A stretch of DNA of 64,000 nt. It comes from Affinundibacterium baiyunense (GTDB lineage: Bacteria > Pseudomonadota > Gammaproteobacteria > Burkholderiales > Burkholderiaceae_D). The position numbers were made by a program, and so were the translations under genes. Location: assembly GCF_018139645.1 (NCBI RefSeq), contig NZ_JAGSPM010000007.1, positions 186,001 to 250,000 on the forward strand, in the 5' to 3' direction. Below, piece by piece: positions 8,532-18,577 of the stretch. The notes beneath the pieces were generated by a model. It saw only the letters and a program-made list of their open reading frames with translations, made no database searches and was not told the origin of the DNA. Position 1 is the stretch's first letter. Every line of letters starts with the position of its first letter.

Positions 8532-9605
8532 ATGAACGACAATAAATTACTTCCTCTTAGAGAGAAAATCGATGCGATTGATGCGGCGATTTTAGAGTTG
8601 CTGAATCAACGTGCTAAAGTTGCGCAAGAAGTTGGGCATGTGAAGGCAGAGACCAATGCGCCCGTGTTTCGACCCGAGCGTGAGGCACAGGTCTTGCGCA
8701 ATATGGCTGCAAAAAATACCGGCCCTTTGCTGAATGAAGATATTCAATTAATTTTCCGTGAAGTGATGTCCGCCTGTCGCGCGCTAGAGCGGCGTGTGGT
8801 GGTGGCATTCTTGGGTCCCGTTGGTACTTTTAGCGAGCAAGCGGTGTATAAGCAATTCGGTCACGCGATCGAAGCTTTGCCTTGCATTTCTATCGACGAA
8901 GTATTCCGTGCGACCGAAGCAGGTACAGCCGATTTTGGCGTGGTGCCGATCGAAAATTCTTCTGAGGGCGCTATTAATCGCACTCTCGATTTGCTATTGC
9001 AAACGAGTCTGGCGATTAGTGGCGAAGTCGCGATTCCTGTGCAGCATAGCTTGATGAGTAAGTCCGGTACGATGGAAGGTGTGACGCGTATCTGTGCACA
9101 CTCGCAAGCACTGGCGCAGTGTCAAGCTTGGCTCAATCAACATTACCCGCACGTTGAGCGACAAGCCGTTGCCTCTAATGCCGAAGCCGCGCGTATGGCG
9201 AGTGCCGATTACAGCGTGGCGGCGATTGCGAGTGAAATCGCCGGCCATCAATACAATCTGGGAATTGTCAATGCGCATATTCAAGACGATCCACATAACC
9301 GCACGCGCTTTGCGGTGGTGGGGCGTTTGAATACGACGCCTAGCGGCAAGGATCAAACCTCTATCGTGTTAGCAACGCCGAACAAGGCAGGTGCTGTTTA
9401 CAATTTGTTGGCTCCTCTGTCCAAGCACGGTGTATCAATGACACGCTTCGAATCACGTCCGGCACGCACAGGCAATTGGGAATATTACTTCTACGTTGAT
9501 GTCGAGGGGCATGCAATGGATGCCAAGGTCAAAGCGGCGATGGAGGAGTTGAATCAGGATGCGGCTTTTTTTAAAATTCTTGGATCGTATCCTTGCACGG
9601 TTTGA
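8532..9605 (+). CDS. pheA: Bifunctional chorismate mutase / prephenate dehydratase (P-protein)
   Basis: PheA turns chorismate into prephenate and then phenylpyruvate for phenylalanine synthesis. Domain order over 357 residues: AroQ-type chorismate mutase (about 5-90, LREKIDAIDAAILELLNQR), prephenate dehydratase (about 92-270, with VPIENSSEG and the catalytic NRTRF), and a C-terminal ACT regulatory domain (about 280-355) carrying the ESRP motif of phenylalanine feedback inhibition. Length and order are standard. The inserted repeat elements upstream and downstream leave little room for a compact operon with serC or tyrA. Confidence 0.97.
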   Translation: MNDNKLLPLREKIDAIDAAILELLNQRAKVAQEVGHVKAETNAPVFRPEREAQVLRNMAAKNTGPLLNEDIQLIFREVMSACRALERRVVVAFLGPVGTFSEQAVYKQFGHAIEALPCISIDEVFRATEAGTADFGVVPIENSSEGAINRTLDLLLQTSLAISGEVAIPVQHSLMSKSGTMEGVTRICAHSQALAQCQAWLNQHYPHVERQAVASNAEAARMASADYSVAAIASEIAGHQYNLGIVNAHIQDDPHNRTRFAVVGRLNTTPSGKDQTSIVLATPNKAGAVYNLLAPLSKHGVSMTRFESRPARTGNWEYYFYVDVEGHAMDAKVKAAMEELNQDAAFFKILGSYPCTV

Positions 9606-9616
9606 GGTGAGGATAG

Positions 9617-9639
9617 GTGCAGGTTGCACCCACACTACA
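9617..9639. repeat. Solo half-element of the GTAGTGTGGG type
   Basis: A small hairpin (GGTGCA-GGT-TGCACC) followed by CACACTAC lies just after pheA. The reverse complement starts GTAGTGTGGGTGCA, similar to the outer ends of the elements at 6568 and 8146 and to the sequence near 10897-10916. It looks like a single arm of that family. Confidence 0.45.
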
Positions 9640-9678
9640 CGACGAATGAAATTTTGAATGAATAGGTTCGAATAACAT

Positions 9679-9846
9679 TCCCTCTCCCGCAAGCGGGAGA
9701 GGGCTAGGGTGAGGGTGGCTCAGAAATTACGAGTCGAATTCAGGAGTATGTTTATCGTCGCTCTTGATTTCTATGTTCCTAAGTATTGTTCTGGAATCTG
9801 AATCACCCTCATCCCCAACCCTTCTCCCGCTTGCGGGAGAAGGGAG
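9679..9846. repeat. 168-bp inverted repeat of CCCTCTCCCGC-type palindromes
   Basis: The left arm (9679-9717) and right arm (9804-9846) are imperfect reverse complements. Each contains a tight hairpin, CTCCCGC-AAGC-GGGAG or its partner. Similar intergenic palindromes are dispersed in many proteobacterial genomes. The pair fills most of the pheA-tyrA gap and could form strong terminator-like structures. Confidence 0.75.
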
Positions 9847-9894
9847 CAGTCAAAACGTGTTCTAATAAAATAATTGTTGATAGTGATTTTAAAA

Positions 9895-10824
9895 ATGAAG
9901 AATGATGAGACGTCTGTACGTCCACTCTTTAACAAAGTTGTTCTGATCGGCGTTGGTTTAATCGGCGGCTCCTTCGCTTTGTCATTAAAAAAAGCGAACG
10001 CAGTAACGCATGTCGTCGGATTAGACCGCCACTTAGCTTCTTTGGAGAGCGCGAAGCAGCTAAATATTATCGACAGCTTTACCGACGATACCGCATCCGC
10101 CGTGCTAGATGCAGATTTGATTGTGATCGCGACACCAGTTGCTCAAACTGAAAAGATACTCAGCGCGATTTATCCGTATTTGAGGGCGAACACTTTAGTC
10201 ACAGATGTTGGCAGCACTAAAGCCGATGTAGTACGTGCTGCACGAAATGCCTTGCATGAAAAAATCGCGCAATTTGTCCCAGCACATCCAATTGCCGGGC
10301 GCGAAAAAAATGGGCCTGAAGCAGCTATCGATGATTTGTATGTTGGCAAAAAAGTCGTGATTACACGTCTAGCAGAAAATAGTGATCAAGTAGTTGAATT
10401 GCTTGCGCAAGCATGGCGTTTATGTGGCGCGATTATTCATTATTTAAGTCATAAAGAACACGACCAAGTGTTCGCCTCAGTGAGCCATTTGCCGCATCTG
10501 TTGGCCTATGCTTTAGTAGATGATATCGCTGCAAAACCGCACGTGGATCGCTTGTTTCAATATGCAGCAAGTGGCTTTCGAGATTTCACACGTATTGCGG
10601 GGTCTTCGCCAGAGATGTGGCGCGATATTAGTCTGGCTAATCGTGATGCCATTTTGGAAGAGTTAGATTCTTATAGCGCCAAATTAAAACAATTGCGAGC
10701 AAGTTTAGAAGCTAATGATAGCGCTGCTTTAGAAGCAATTTACAGTCGTGCACAAACCGCGCGGCTAAATTGGATTACAGCGATCGAAGCAGCAGAAGCA
10801 CAGTATAGAGATGGCGGCGATTAA
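9895..10824 (+). CDS. tyrA: Prephenate dehydrogenase (TyrA family)
   Basis: The enzyme oxidises prephenate (or arogenate) on the way to tyrosine, using NAD(P). The 309-residue protein starts with the dinucleotide fold motif VLIGVGLIGGS, then has DVGSTK and PAHPIAGRE, whose His is in the conserved active-site position, and SHLPHLLAYAL. An in-frame TTG at 9874 would add seven residues; the ATG at 9895 places the Rossmann motif at the normal distance. In many Burkholderiales hisC lies between pheA and tyrA; here only repeat DNA is found. Confidence 0.94.
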   Translation: MKNDETSVRPLFNKVVLIGVGLIGGSFALSLKKANAVTHVVGLDRHLASLESAKQLNIIDSFTDDTASAVLDADLIVIATPVAQTEKILSAIYPYLRANTLVTDVGSTKADVVRAARNALHEKIAQFVPAHPIAGREKNGPEAAIDDLYVGKKVVITRLAENSDQVVELLAQAWRLCGAIIHYLSHKEHDQVFASVSHLPHLLAYALVDDIAAKPHVDRLFQYAASGFRDFTRIAGSSPEMWRDISLANRDAILEELDSYSAKLKQLRASLEANDSAALEAIYSRAQTARLNWITAIEAAEAQYRDGGD

Positions 10825-10827
10825 ATA

Positions 10828-10916
10828 GGTATAAGTAGGTATAAGTAGAATTAAATAACTTACGCCGTGCGCATCGAGGTGATTGGTTAAAAAAAAGGTG
10901 TGTACAGCCCACACTA
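10828..10916. repeat. Short tandem repeat and half-palindrome before aroA
   Basis: The 10-bp unit AGGTATAAGT is repeated just after the tyrA stop codon, and a GGTGTGT...CACACTAC half-element lies near 10897-10916. The latter shares its CACACTAC end with 9632-9639. No promoter is clearly seen. Confidence 0.4.
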
Positions 10917-10955
10917 CGCGAATAGATTTTGTTGTATTTAAAATAGAGAAAAAGC

Positions 10956-12293
10956 ATGAAAGAACACAGCAAACGTTACCCACCATATCTTGACTTACAT
11001 CCCGTGATGAAAGTGCAGGGCACAGTCCGCTTGCCGGGTTCTAAGAGTATTTCGAATCGGATCTTGTTGTTGGCGGCCTTGTCTAAAGGCACAACACGGA
11101 TCCATGATTTGCTCGCATCCGACGACACGATGGTGATGTTGAATGCACTGCAAAAACTCGGCGTACATTGGACCCAAGAAGGTGATACGCACAACTATAC
11201 GGTGATCGGTGCGAATGGCGTTTTTCCGAACCATCAAGCGGATTTATTTATGGGCAATGCGGGTACCGCAATTCGACCGCTAGTGGCTGCACTTGCAGTC
11301 CTAGGTGGCGATTACACCGTACATGGGGTGGCTCGCATGCATGAGCGCCCGATTGGTGATTTGGTCGATGCTTTAAATGCCGTGGGTGCGCAGATTGATT
11401 ACACAGGCAATCCTGGCTATCCACCGTTGCACATCATGCGCGGGCATATCCATGCGCAGAAGATGCAAGTGAAGGGCAATGTTTCTAGCCAATTTTTAAC
11501 CGCGTTGTTGATGGCTTCACCACTTGCTGCACAGCATAGTGATGTGGTGATTGAAGTGGTGGGCGATTTAATTTCTAAACCCTACATCGAAATTACACTG
11601 AATTTGATGGCACGCTTTGGTGTCGAAGTCGTGCGCGATGGTTGGCAGCGTTTCACGATTAAAGCAGGCCAGCATTATGTCTCGCCTGGCCTGGTGTATG
11701 TGGAAGGAGATGCTTCTTCAGCATCGTATTTCTTAGCTGCTGGTGCGATCGCGGGTGGGCCGATTCGAGTTGAAGGCGTTGGCAGAAATAGCATACAAGG
11801 CGATGTCCGTTTTGCTGAGGCGCTAGAAAAAATGGGCGCCAAAATCACCATGGGGGATAATTGGATTGAGGCGGAAACTCAAGGCTCACTAAATTCCATT
11901 GATATGGATTTTAACCATATTCCCGATGCGGCGATGACGATCGCAATCGCTGCTTTGTATGCGAACGGCACCACGACTTTGCGCAATATCGAGAGTTGGC
12001 GCGTTAAAGAAACTGATCGGATTGTGGCAATGGCAACAGAATTGCGCAAACTTGGCGCGATTGTTGAGGAAGGTCAAGACTTTATGACGGTCACGCCACC
12101 AGTCGAACTTGCGCCAGCGACGATAGATACCTATGATGATCACAGAATGGCGATGTGTTTTTCATTGGCAAGCTTAGATGGTGTTGCGCGCCGAGGTGCA
12201 GCGATGCGGATTAATGATCCTAAGTGCGTTGCTAAAACTTTTCCCGACTTCTTTGAAGCTTTTATGAAGATCAAATACGAGGATTTATTTTGA
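10956..12293 (+). CDS. aroA: 3-phosphoshikimate 1-carboxyvinyltransferase (EPSP synthase)
   Basis: AroA joins shikimate 3-phosphate and phosphoenolpyruvate in the sixth step of the chorismate pathway. The 445-residue protein has the phosphate-binding [10 protein letters not shown], the PEP-site [10 protein letters not shown], the GDASSASYF segment, [10 protein letters not shown] and the C-terminal DDHRMAMCF. These are class I features; I read the PEP-site loop as the usual, unmodified form. A purine-rich sequence (GAGAAAAAG) precedes the ATG. Its stop overlaps the start of cmk by 4 nt. Confidence 0.97.
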   Translation: MKEHSKRYPPYLDLHPVMKVQGTVRLPGSKSISNRILLLAALSKGTTRIHDLLASDDTMVMLNALQKLGVHWTQEGDTHNYTVIGANGVFPNHQADLFMGNAGTAIRPLVAALAVLGGDYTVHGVARMHERPIGDLVDALNAVGAQIDYTGNPGYPPLHIMRGHIHAQKMQVKGNVSSQFLTALLMASPLAAQHSDVVIEVVGDLISKPYIEITLNLMARFGVEVVRDGWQRFTIKAGQHYVSPGLVYVEGDASSASYFLAAGAIAGGPIRVEGVGRNSIQGDVRFAEALEKMGAKITMGDNWIEAETQGSLNSIDMDFNHIPDAAMTIAIAALYANGTTTLRNIESWRVKETDRIVAMATELRKLGAIVEEGQDFMTVTPPVELAPATIDTYDDHRMAMCFSLASLDGVARRGAAMRINDPKCVAKTFPDFFEAFMKIKYEDLF

Positions 12294-12970
12294 ACGGTTC
12301 TACCAATATTCCTGTCATTAGTATTGATGGTCCTACCGCTTCCGGTAAAGGTACGGTCGCGCATCGTGTGGCGAAGCAGTTGGGTTTTCATTACCTCGAT
12401 TCCGGAGCGCTGTATCGTTTGACCGCCTTGTCCGCGATACGTCATGGGATCGATTTATGGGAAGAGCAACAAATTGCTGATTTGGCACGTGTATTGCCAT
12501 GTCGATTTGAAAAAGGTCATGTATTTCTCGCTGGTGACGATGTGACGGATGCGGTAAGGCAAGAGGTAATTGGCGTTGCTGCCTCGAAAATCGCTGTTTT
12601 GCCATTGGTTCGAAGAGCCTTGGTCGAGCTGCAAGTGTCGTTTCGACAAGCACCTGGTTTGGTTGCTGATGGGCGTGATATGGGCACGGTGATCTTCCCA
12701 GATGCAATCCAAAAGGTCTTTTTGACAGCAAGTGTGGAAGCGCGTGCAAATCGTCGCTATAAGCAATTGATTGAAAAGGGTTTTCCTGCTAATATGGAAG
12801 ACTTGGTAAAAGATTTGGCAGAACGTGATGCTCGCGACATGGCTCGCACAGAAGCGCCTCTCAAACCCGCACCAGGCGCGTTTATCTTAGATACGTCTCA
12901 TATCACTGCGAATGAAGCAGTGCATCAGATACTTAGTCTCTACACAAACGCTGTTCGCGAAGCTCGATAA
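12290..12970 (+). CDS. cmk: Cytidylate kinase
   Basis: Cmk phosphorylates CMP and dCMP with ATP. The 226-residue protein has the P-loop [17 protein letters not shown] and the NMP-binding [11 protein letters not shown] and [11 protein letters not shown] segments. The start is a TTG at 12290 inside the aroA stop (TTGA); AGGA lies about 7 nt upstream, and no ATG is close. The 4-nt overlap with aroA implies translational coupling. aroA-cmk-rpsA order is normal for this group. Confidence 0.93.
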   Translation: MNGSTNIPVISIDGPTASGKGTVAHRVAKQLGFHYLDSGALYRLTALSAIRHGIDLWEEQQIADLARVLPCRFEKGHVFLAGDDVTDAVRQEVIGVAASKIAVLPLVRRALVELQVSFRQAPGLVADGRDMGTVIFPDAIQKVFLTASVEARANRRYKQLIEKGFPANMEDLVKDLAERDARDMARTEAPLKPAPGAFILDTSHITANEAVHQILSLYTNAVREAR

Positions 12971-13239
12971 ATCCGATTATGGGGCGCATTGCGTTGTAGG
13001 TGTTGCAAATTCGATCCTCGCAGTACTTGAATATTGCTGAACGAATTTGACGCCTAGTATTGCAATCCTAATATCGAATTTCTAGAGCTCGCAAAAAGAA
13101 ATTCCATGATGAAGTTTCGTCTGCTTGATTCTTGGATTTTTTTATTTGGTTCTCATTTAGGCGCAAAGTCTGAATGAGTTTGTTTAACTCAACCCGGTAA
13201 ATAGACCTTTTGTCCTATTCCGGCTAACTCGTAAATATT
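12971..13239 (+). promoter_or_regulatory. rpsA upstream and leader region
   Basis: The 269 bp between cmk and rpsA contain no gene. The sequence just before the rpsA ATG is AT-rich and has no clear Shine-Dalgarno sequence. In E. coli a leader lacking a good Shine-Dalgarno site is how S1 controls its own translation, so the same may apply here by inference. I could not place the promoter with confidence. Confidence 0.4.
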
Positions 13240-14955
13240 ATGTCTACAGTCTACATGTCTCAAGATTTCGCAACTGGTGCAGATAGCTTCGCAGCTTTGT
13301 TCGAAGAGTCTTTGTCACGCCAAGATATGCGCTCCGGTGAAGTGATTTCTGCCGAAGTCGTTCGCATCGACCACAACTTCGTGATCGTGAACGCAGGCCT
13401 CAAATCTGAAGCCTTTATTCCTGTTGAAGAATTCAAAAACGACCAAGGTGAATTGGAAGTTAACATCGGTGATTTCGTATCCGTAGCGATCGAATCATTG
13501 GAAAACGGTTTCGGCGACACAATCTTGTCCCGCGACAAAGCAAAACGTTTGGCATCATGGCTCGCGCTCGAAAAAGCGCTGGAGTCTGGCGAAATGGTTG
13601 TTGGTACAGTCAATGGCAAAGTAAAAGGTGGTTTGACAGTTCTCACGAACGGCATCCGCGCTTTCTTGCCAGGTTCTTTGGTTGATACACGCCCAGTTAA
13701 GGATACAACTCCTTACGAAGGCAAAACTATGGAATTCAAAGTTATCAAGCTCGACCGTAAGCGTAACAACGTTGTGTTGTCACGTCGTGCAGTTGTTGAA
13801 GCTTCTATGGGTGAAGAACGTCAAAAATTGATGGAAAACCTGAAAGAAGGCACAGTGGTTACTGGCTTGGTTAAAAACATCACTGACTACGGTGCGTTCG
13901 TTGATTTGGGCGGCATCGATGGCTTGTTGCACATCACTGATTTGGCATGGCGCCGTGTACGTCACCCATCTGAAGTTCTCACAGTGGGTCAAGAAATCAC
14001 TGCGAAGATCCTCAAGTTTGATCAAGAGAAAAACCGTGTTTCTCTCGGCGTTAAACAATTGGGCGACGATCCTTGGACAGGTTTGGCACGTCGTTACCCA
14101 GCAAACACACGTTTGTTCGGTAAAGTGACTAACTTGACAGACTACGGTGCGTTCGTTGAAGTTGAACAAGGTATCGAAGGTTTGGTTCACGTTTCTGAAA
14201 TGGATTGGACAAACAAAAACGTTGCTCCAAACAAAGTTGTTCAATTGGGCGACGAAGTTGAAGTTATGGTATTGGAAATCGACGAAGAACGTCGTCGTAT
14301 CAGCTTGGGCATGAAACAGTGCAAAGCAAATCCATGGGATGACTTCTCCTTGAACTTCAAAAAAGGCGACAAAGTTAAAGGCGCGATCAAGTCTATCACT
14401 GACTTCGGCGTGTTCATTGGCTTGACAGGCAACATCGACGGTTTGGTGCATTTGTCTGATTTGTCTTGGAACGAAACAGGTGAAGAAGCAGTTCGTCGCT
14501 TCAAGAAAGGTGACGAGTTGGAAGCAGTTGTGTTGGCGATCGACGTTGAACGTGAACGCGTTTCTCTCGGCGTAAAACAATTGGAAGGCGACCCATTCAA
14601 CAACTACTGCGCAATGAATGACAAAGGCGCATTGGTGACTGGTACAGTTAAATCTGTTGAAGCTAAAGGCGCAGTAATTCAATTGGCTGACGAAGTTGAA
14701 GGCTACTTGCGTGCATCTGAAATCTCCCGCGATCGCGTCGAAGATGCTGGTACACACTTGAAAGTTGGCGACACAGTTGAAGCATTGGTATTGAATATCG
14801 ATCGTAAAGCACGTGGTATCCAATTGTCTATCAAGGCAAAAGATACAGCGGATACACAAGAAGCAATGGCAAAAATGTCGACAGACTCTAATGCTGCTTC
14901 TGGCACAACAAGCCTCGGTGCTTTGTTGAAAGCTAAGCTCGATAACAAAAACTAA
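13240..14955 (+). CDS. rpsA: 30S ribosomal protein S1
   Basis: S1 binds mRNA to the 30S subunit. The 571-residue protein contains six S1 RNA-binding repeats, with the typical linkers [23 protein letters not shown] and [13 protein letters not shown], and ends in a short flexible Ala/Ser/Thr-rich tail. The first ATG (13240) is used; a second at 13255 would give a start closer to the E. coli protein. Codon choice is strongly biased, as expected for a highly expressed gene. It precedes ihfB by 27 bp. Confidence 0.97.
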   Translation: MSTVYMSQDFATGADSFAALFEESLSRQDMRSGEVISAEVVRIDHNFVIVNAGLKSEAFIPVEEFKNDQGELEVNIGDFVSVAIESLENGFGDTILSRDKAKRLASWLALEKALESGEMVVGTVNGKVKGGLTVLTNGIRAFLPGSLVDTRPVKDTTPYEGKTMEFKVIKLDRKRNNVVLSRRAVVEASMGEERQKLMENLKEGTVVTGLVKNITDYGAFVDLGGIDGLLHITDLAWRRVRHPSEVLTVGQEITAKILKFDQEKNRVSLGVKQLGDDPWTGLARRYPANTRLFGKVTNLTDYGAFVEVEQGIEGLVHVSEMDWTNKNVAPNKVVQLGDEVEVMVLEIDEERRRISLGMKQCKANPWDDFSLNFKKGDKVKGAIKSITDFGVFIGLTGNIDGLVHLSDLSWNETGEEAVRRFKKGDELEAVVLAIDVERERVSLGVKQLEGDPFNNYCAMNDKGALVTGTVKSVEAKGAVIQLADEVEGYLRASEISRDRVEDAGTHLKVGDTVEALVLNIDRKARGIQLSIKAKDTADTQEAMAKMSTDSNAASGTTSLGALLKAKLDNKN

Positions 14956-14982
14956 GCAACGACCTAGTCAAAGGCTTCATTT

Positions 14983-15288
14983 ATGACCAAGTCAGAGCTA
15001 ATTGCTCGTCTGGCCGAGCGGTATCCACAACTGGTAGCAAAAGATGTGGATATCGCCGTCAAAACTATTTTGGATGCGATGTCTGATTCACTGGCTACTG
15101 GCCAGCGAATTGAGATTCGTGGCTTTGGTAGTTTCGCTTTGAATAGCCGTCCACCGCGTATCGGTCGTAACCCTAAGTCGGGTGATAAAGTGATGGTGCC
15201 TGAAAAACGGGTGCCGCATTTTAAACCTGGTAAAGAATTGCGAGAGCGGGTCGATGCGACTGTCGGTCAGCCCATACTGCGTGACTAA
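14983..15288 (+). CDS. ihfB: Integration host factor beta subunit
   Basis: IHF beta pairs with IHF alpha to bend DNA sharply. The 101-residue protein starts [17 protein letters not shown] and has the DNA-binding arm [20 protein letters not shown] with the intercalating Pro region, as in other IhfB proteins. It follows rpsA by 27 bp, the usual order, and a strong terminator follows. Confidence 0.97.
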   Translation: MTKSELIARLAERYPQLVAKDVDIAVKTILDAMSDSLATGQRIEIRGFGSFALNSRPPRIGRNPKSGDKVMVPEKRVPHFKPGKELRERVDATVGQPILRD

Positions 15289-15336
15289 GTTGTTAGCAGT
15301 TGTGGAAAAAAGTGAGTAATTTGCACTAAGAAAACA

Positions 15337-15374
15337 AAACGGCATAAGGGATTTCCCGATATGCCGTTTTTTTT
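15337..15374 (+). terminator. Rho-independent terminator after ihfB
   Basis: AAACGGCATA at 15337-15346 pairs with TATGCCGTTT at 15360-15369, followed by a run of T. It lies about 50 bp after the ihfB stop. Confidence 0.88.
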
Positions 15375-15502
15375 CACGTACAATTTCACATATTCATTTT
15401 CGTCTTGTATGTTCTTTGTGATTCGAGATCGGAGAGTTTTTTTGACCGATAGAAAAGGACATCCGTTGACGTTTATTTGTAAATAGGTCACTTAGGTTAA
15501 CC

Positions 15503-15829
15503 ATGAAAATTATTTCTAAAATTATTTGGCTGTTGGTATTTATCGCTTTTTTAGGGTTTGCATTAAAGAACGATAAAATCGTCACGCTTGAGTATTTCTG
15601 GGGCTATCAACAATCGGCACCTTTAGTGATTTTATTGTTGTGCTTTTTTGTCGCTGGAGCGGTGTTTTGTTTGTTAGCGATGACACCCATGGTGTTTCGT
15701 CATCGTCGTGATATATCGCGTCATAAAAAGACAATCGCCGAGATCGAAAAAGAGCGACAACAGGAACAAGCTGCGGCAAATCAAGCACCTAATCCTGATG
15801 CCGTTTCTAATCCTATTCGTAACTCTTAA
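15503..15829 (+). CDS. lapA: Lipopolysaccharide assembly protein A (DUF1049)
   Basis: LapA is a small inner-membrane partner of LapB in control of LPS synthesis. The 108-residue protein has two membrane segments (about 5-22 and 39-63), the family phrase FALKNDKIVTLEYFWG between them, and a charged cytoplasmic tail with coiled-coil character (IAEIEKERQQEQ). The gap to lapB is 34 bp, so they form one operon. Confidence 0.93.
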   Translation: MKIISKIIWLLVFIAFLGFALKNDKIVTLEYFWGYQQSAPLVILLLCFFVAGAVFCLLAMTPMVFRHRRDISRHKKTIAEIEKERQQEQAAANQAPNPDAVSNPIRNS

Positions 15830-15863
15830 AATCAATATTTAACCCCCACTGAGACCCGTCATT

Positions 15864-17039
15864 ATGGAATTTGAAATCTGGTGGTTACTAGGTATTCCGC
15901 TCTTCTTTAGCTTGGGTTGGATTGCAGCCCGCATCGATATTCGGCAGCTTATTTCTGAATCGAGTAGCCTACCAAAAGGTTACTTCAAAGGTTTAAATTT
16001 TTTGCTCAACGAGCAGCCTGACAAAGCAATTGATGCTTTTATCGAGATACTTAGACTCAATCCAGAAACGGTTGAATTGCATTTCGCACTTGGCAATTTA
16101 TTCCGGCGTCGTGGTGAGACTGAACGCGCAATTCGCGTACATCAAAACTTATTATCCCGTCCTGACTTGCCAGTTGAACAGCAAACGCAAGCCATGTTTG
16201 AACTGGGACAAGATTACTTGAAAGCTGGATTGCTTGATCGTGCCGAAGAGACTTTTAATCAGCTCGTTGCTGGTCAATATGCGATTCCGGCGCGAAAAGC
16301 TTTGCTCGAAATTTATCAACGAGAAAAAGAATGGTTGCGCGCGATTGATGCTGCACATGCTTTGCAAGAGTCAGGTGCTGGCGGTCGGCAAAAAGAGATT
16401 GCTCAATTTTACTGTGAAATTGCGCAAGATGAGTTGGTGCATACGCACCCAGAAGCAGCGATGGCCATGTTAGAGAAAGCTACCGCAACTGATAGGCATA
16501 ATGTGCGAGCAGCTATTTTGACAGGTGACATCCATTTGGTTAAAGGTGATATTGAGCAAGCGGTATTGGCGTGGCGTCGAGTGGAGCAGCAAAGCGTGCC
16601 ACATGTGGCTTTAGTCGCACAACGATTGATGGATGGCTATCGCAAGTTAGAACGCCCGCACGAAGGTCTCAATTTGTTGAAATCCTATCTAGCAGAAGCA
16701 CCCTCTATCGACTTGCTAGAAGTCGTGTTCAAAGCAACTTTAGAGTTGGAGAGTGTTGCCGAGGCCAATCAATTAGTAAGTAATGAATTACGCCGCACGC
16801 CCACTTTATTGGGGCTCGACAAACTACTTGATGCGCGCATGATGACAGCCCCTCCTGAAGTACTTCCAGAGTTATCAATTGTTAAAAATCTGGTTAGTGG
16901 ATACGCGCAGAAATTCACGCGTTACCAATGCACCCACTGCGGGTTTAAAGCTCGTCAATTTTACTGGCAATGTCCGGGATGCAGTAAGTGGGAAACTTAT
17001 CCACCGCGTCGTACTGAAGAGCTCAATGTCATGAATTAA
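15864..17039 (+). CDS. lapB: Lipopolysaccharide assembly protein B (TPR and rubredoxin-like)
   Basis: LapB is an inner-membrane-anchored scaffold that controls LpxC breakdown by FtsH and so LPS amount. Features in order over 391 residues: an N-terminal membrane helix (about 6-22), the GLNFLLNEQPDKAIDAFIE TPR start, a series of TPR repeats, and a C-terminal rubredoxin-like zinc/iron knuckle with Cys pairs in YQCTHCGF and CPGCSKW. Length matches E. coli LapB (389). The gene lies directly after lapA. Confidence 0.96.
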   Translation: MEFEIWWLLGIPLFFSLGWIAARIDIRQLISESSSLPKGYFKGLNFLLNEQPDKAIDAFIEILRLNPETVELHFALGNLFRRRGETERAIRVHQNLLSRPDLPVEQQTQAMFELGQDYLKAGLLDRAEETFNQLVAGQYAIPARKALLEIYQREKEWLRAIDAAHALQESGAGGRQKEIAQFYCEIAQDELVHTHPEAAMAMLEKATATDRHNVRAAILTGDIHLVKGDIEQAVLAWRRVEQQSVPHVALVAQRLMDGYRKLERPHEGLNLLKSYLAEAPSIDLLEVVFKATLELESVAEANQLVSNELRRTPTLLGLDKLLDARMMTAPPEVLPELSIVKNLVSGYAQKFTRYQCTHCGFKARQFYWQCPGCSKWETYPPRRTEELNVMN

Positions 17040-17181
17040 ATTGACGAATAAAAAGTTAGTCAACGCATCGCGAGTTATGGGGGCGAGCGCGCGGTGATAA
17101 TGGTTTGAATCTACATTTCGCACCTATGCGCTTCGGCTTCTTTCACAGTTAAATAGATTAATTACGGATTTGTTTTAAAAA

Positions 17182-18552
17182 ATGAAAATAACAATTATTG
17201 GTACAGGTTATGTCGGCTTGGTGACGGGAGCATGTTTGGCTGAAGTCGGACATGATGTATTTTGTTTGGATGTCGATCAACGCAAAATCGCTATTTTGAA
17301 TAGTGGAGGCATTCCTATTCACGAGCCAGGTTTAGATGAGGTGGTGGCGCGTAATGTTGCAGCTGGACGTCTGCGTTTTTCGACGGATGTTGAAGCTAGC
17401 GTGGCGCATGGCGATGTGCAGTTCATCGCAGTGGGAACACCGCCAGATGAAGATGGTTCTGCGGATCTGCAATACGTGGTCGCTGCGGCGCGCAATATTG
17501 GTAAGTACATGACTGGTTTTAAAGTTGTGGTTGATAAGTCGACGGTGCCTGTAGGCACTGCGGATCGGGTATCTGCAGCGATTGCTGAAGAACTCAAGTT
17601 ACGTCAGTCTGCCTTGGATTTTGCCGTTACCTCCAATCCTGAGTTTTTGAAAGAAGGTGCTGCGGTAGCGGATTTTATGAAACCGGATCGCCTAGTGATT
17701 GGGCATGCTAACGATGCGCAAGGCCTACGTGCACAACAAGTGATGCGCGAAGTGTATGCAAGCTTTGAATCTGTCGGACATAAAATTTATTGGATGGATG
17801 TACGTTCTGCAGAGTTTACAAAATATGCCGCGAATGCCATGTTAGCGACGCGCATTTCGTTTATGAATGAATTGGCGAATTTGGCGGACAAAGTTGGTGT
17901 CGATATCGACGCGGTCCGTCAAGGAATTGGCTCTGATCCTCGCATCGGGCCAGGATTTTTGATGGCAGGTTGTGGCTACGGCGGCTCTTGTTTTCCGAAA
18001 GATGTACAAGCTTTAGTAAAGACTTCGCAAGAATATGACTATGAGCTAAAAATCTTGCGAGCAGTTGAAGAAGTCAATGAAAATCAAAAATATGTGTTAG
18101 GAGATAAGATTTTTGCAAAGTATGGCAAGAATCTACAAGGACTCAAGTTTGCGCTGTGGGGATTAGCATTTAAGCCTGATACCGACGATATGCGTGCAGC
18201 ATCGTCGCGCGTATTAATTCAAGAATTGTTGCGAGCCGGTGCGCACATCGTTGCGTTTGATCCCGTCGCAAAAGAGGAGGCGCAGCGCGTGTTGGCTTTG
18301 GATTTTGCTGATGCACCTGCGTTGTTGAATCAGATTCATTTTGCTAGCGATGCACAATCCGCATTGTCGGACGCAGATGCTCTGGTGATTGTGACTGAAT
18401 GGAAAATTTTCCGCTCTGCCGAATTAGAAACGATCAAATCAATATTGAAGCATCCTGTTATTTTCGATGGACGTAATTTGTTCGACCCACGTACAGTGAA
18501 ATCATTGGGTATGGAATACTATCCGATTGGACGTGCTGTATTGAGTCATTAA
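17182..18552 (+). CDS. ugd: UDP-glucose 6-dehydrogenase
   Basis: Ugd oxidises UDP-glucose twice with NAD to UDP-glucuronate, a precursor for surface polysaccharides. The 456-residue protein starts with the Rossmann motif [19 protein letters not shown] and has the catalytic cysteine in [12 protein letters not shown] (Cys270). The C-terminal half carries [17 protein letters not shown]. No tyrosine-phosphorylation motif is evident. It lies between lapB and the heptose kinase gene, 25 bp before the latter, consistent with an envelope-sugar operon. Confidence 0.97.
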   Translation: MKITIIGTGYVGLVTGACLAEVGHDVFCLDVDQRKIAILNSGGIPIHEPGLDEVVARNVAAGRLRFSTDVEASVAHGDVQFIAVGTPPDEDGSADLQYVVAAARNIGKYMTGFKVVVDKSTVPVGTADRVSAAIAEELKLRQSALDFAVTSNPEFLKEGAAVADFMKPDRLVIGHANDAQGLRAQQVMREVYASFESVGHKIYWMDVRSAEFTKYAANAMLATRISFMNELANLADKVGVDIDAVRQGIGSDPRIGPGFLMAGCGYGGSCFPKDVQALVKTSQEYDYELKILRAVEEVNENQKYVLGDKIFAKYGKNLQGLKFALWGLAFKPDTDDMRAASSRVLIQELLRAGAHIVAFDPVAKEEAQRVLALDFADAPALLNQIHFASDAQSALSDADALVIVTEWKIFRSAELETIKSILKHPVIFDGRNLFDPRTVKSLGMEYYPIGRAVLSH

Positions 18553-18577
18553 TCTGCTCTCAACTTATTGAAATCAA

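Noticed and set aside
9679-9846. Insertion sequence between pheA and tyrA
   Set aside because: There are inverted arms but no transposase frame in 168 bp; treated as a palindromic repeat.
13780-14859. Minus-strand 359-residue frame opposite rpsA
   Set aside because: Antisense shadow of a highly biased gene; Phe/Cys/Asn-rich with an internal S1-repeat periodicity.
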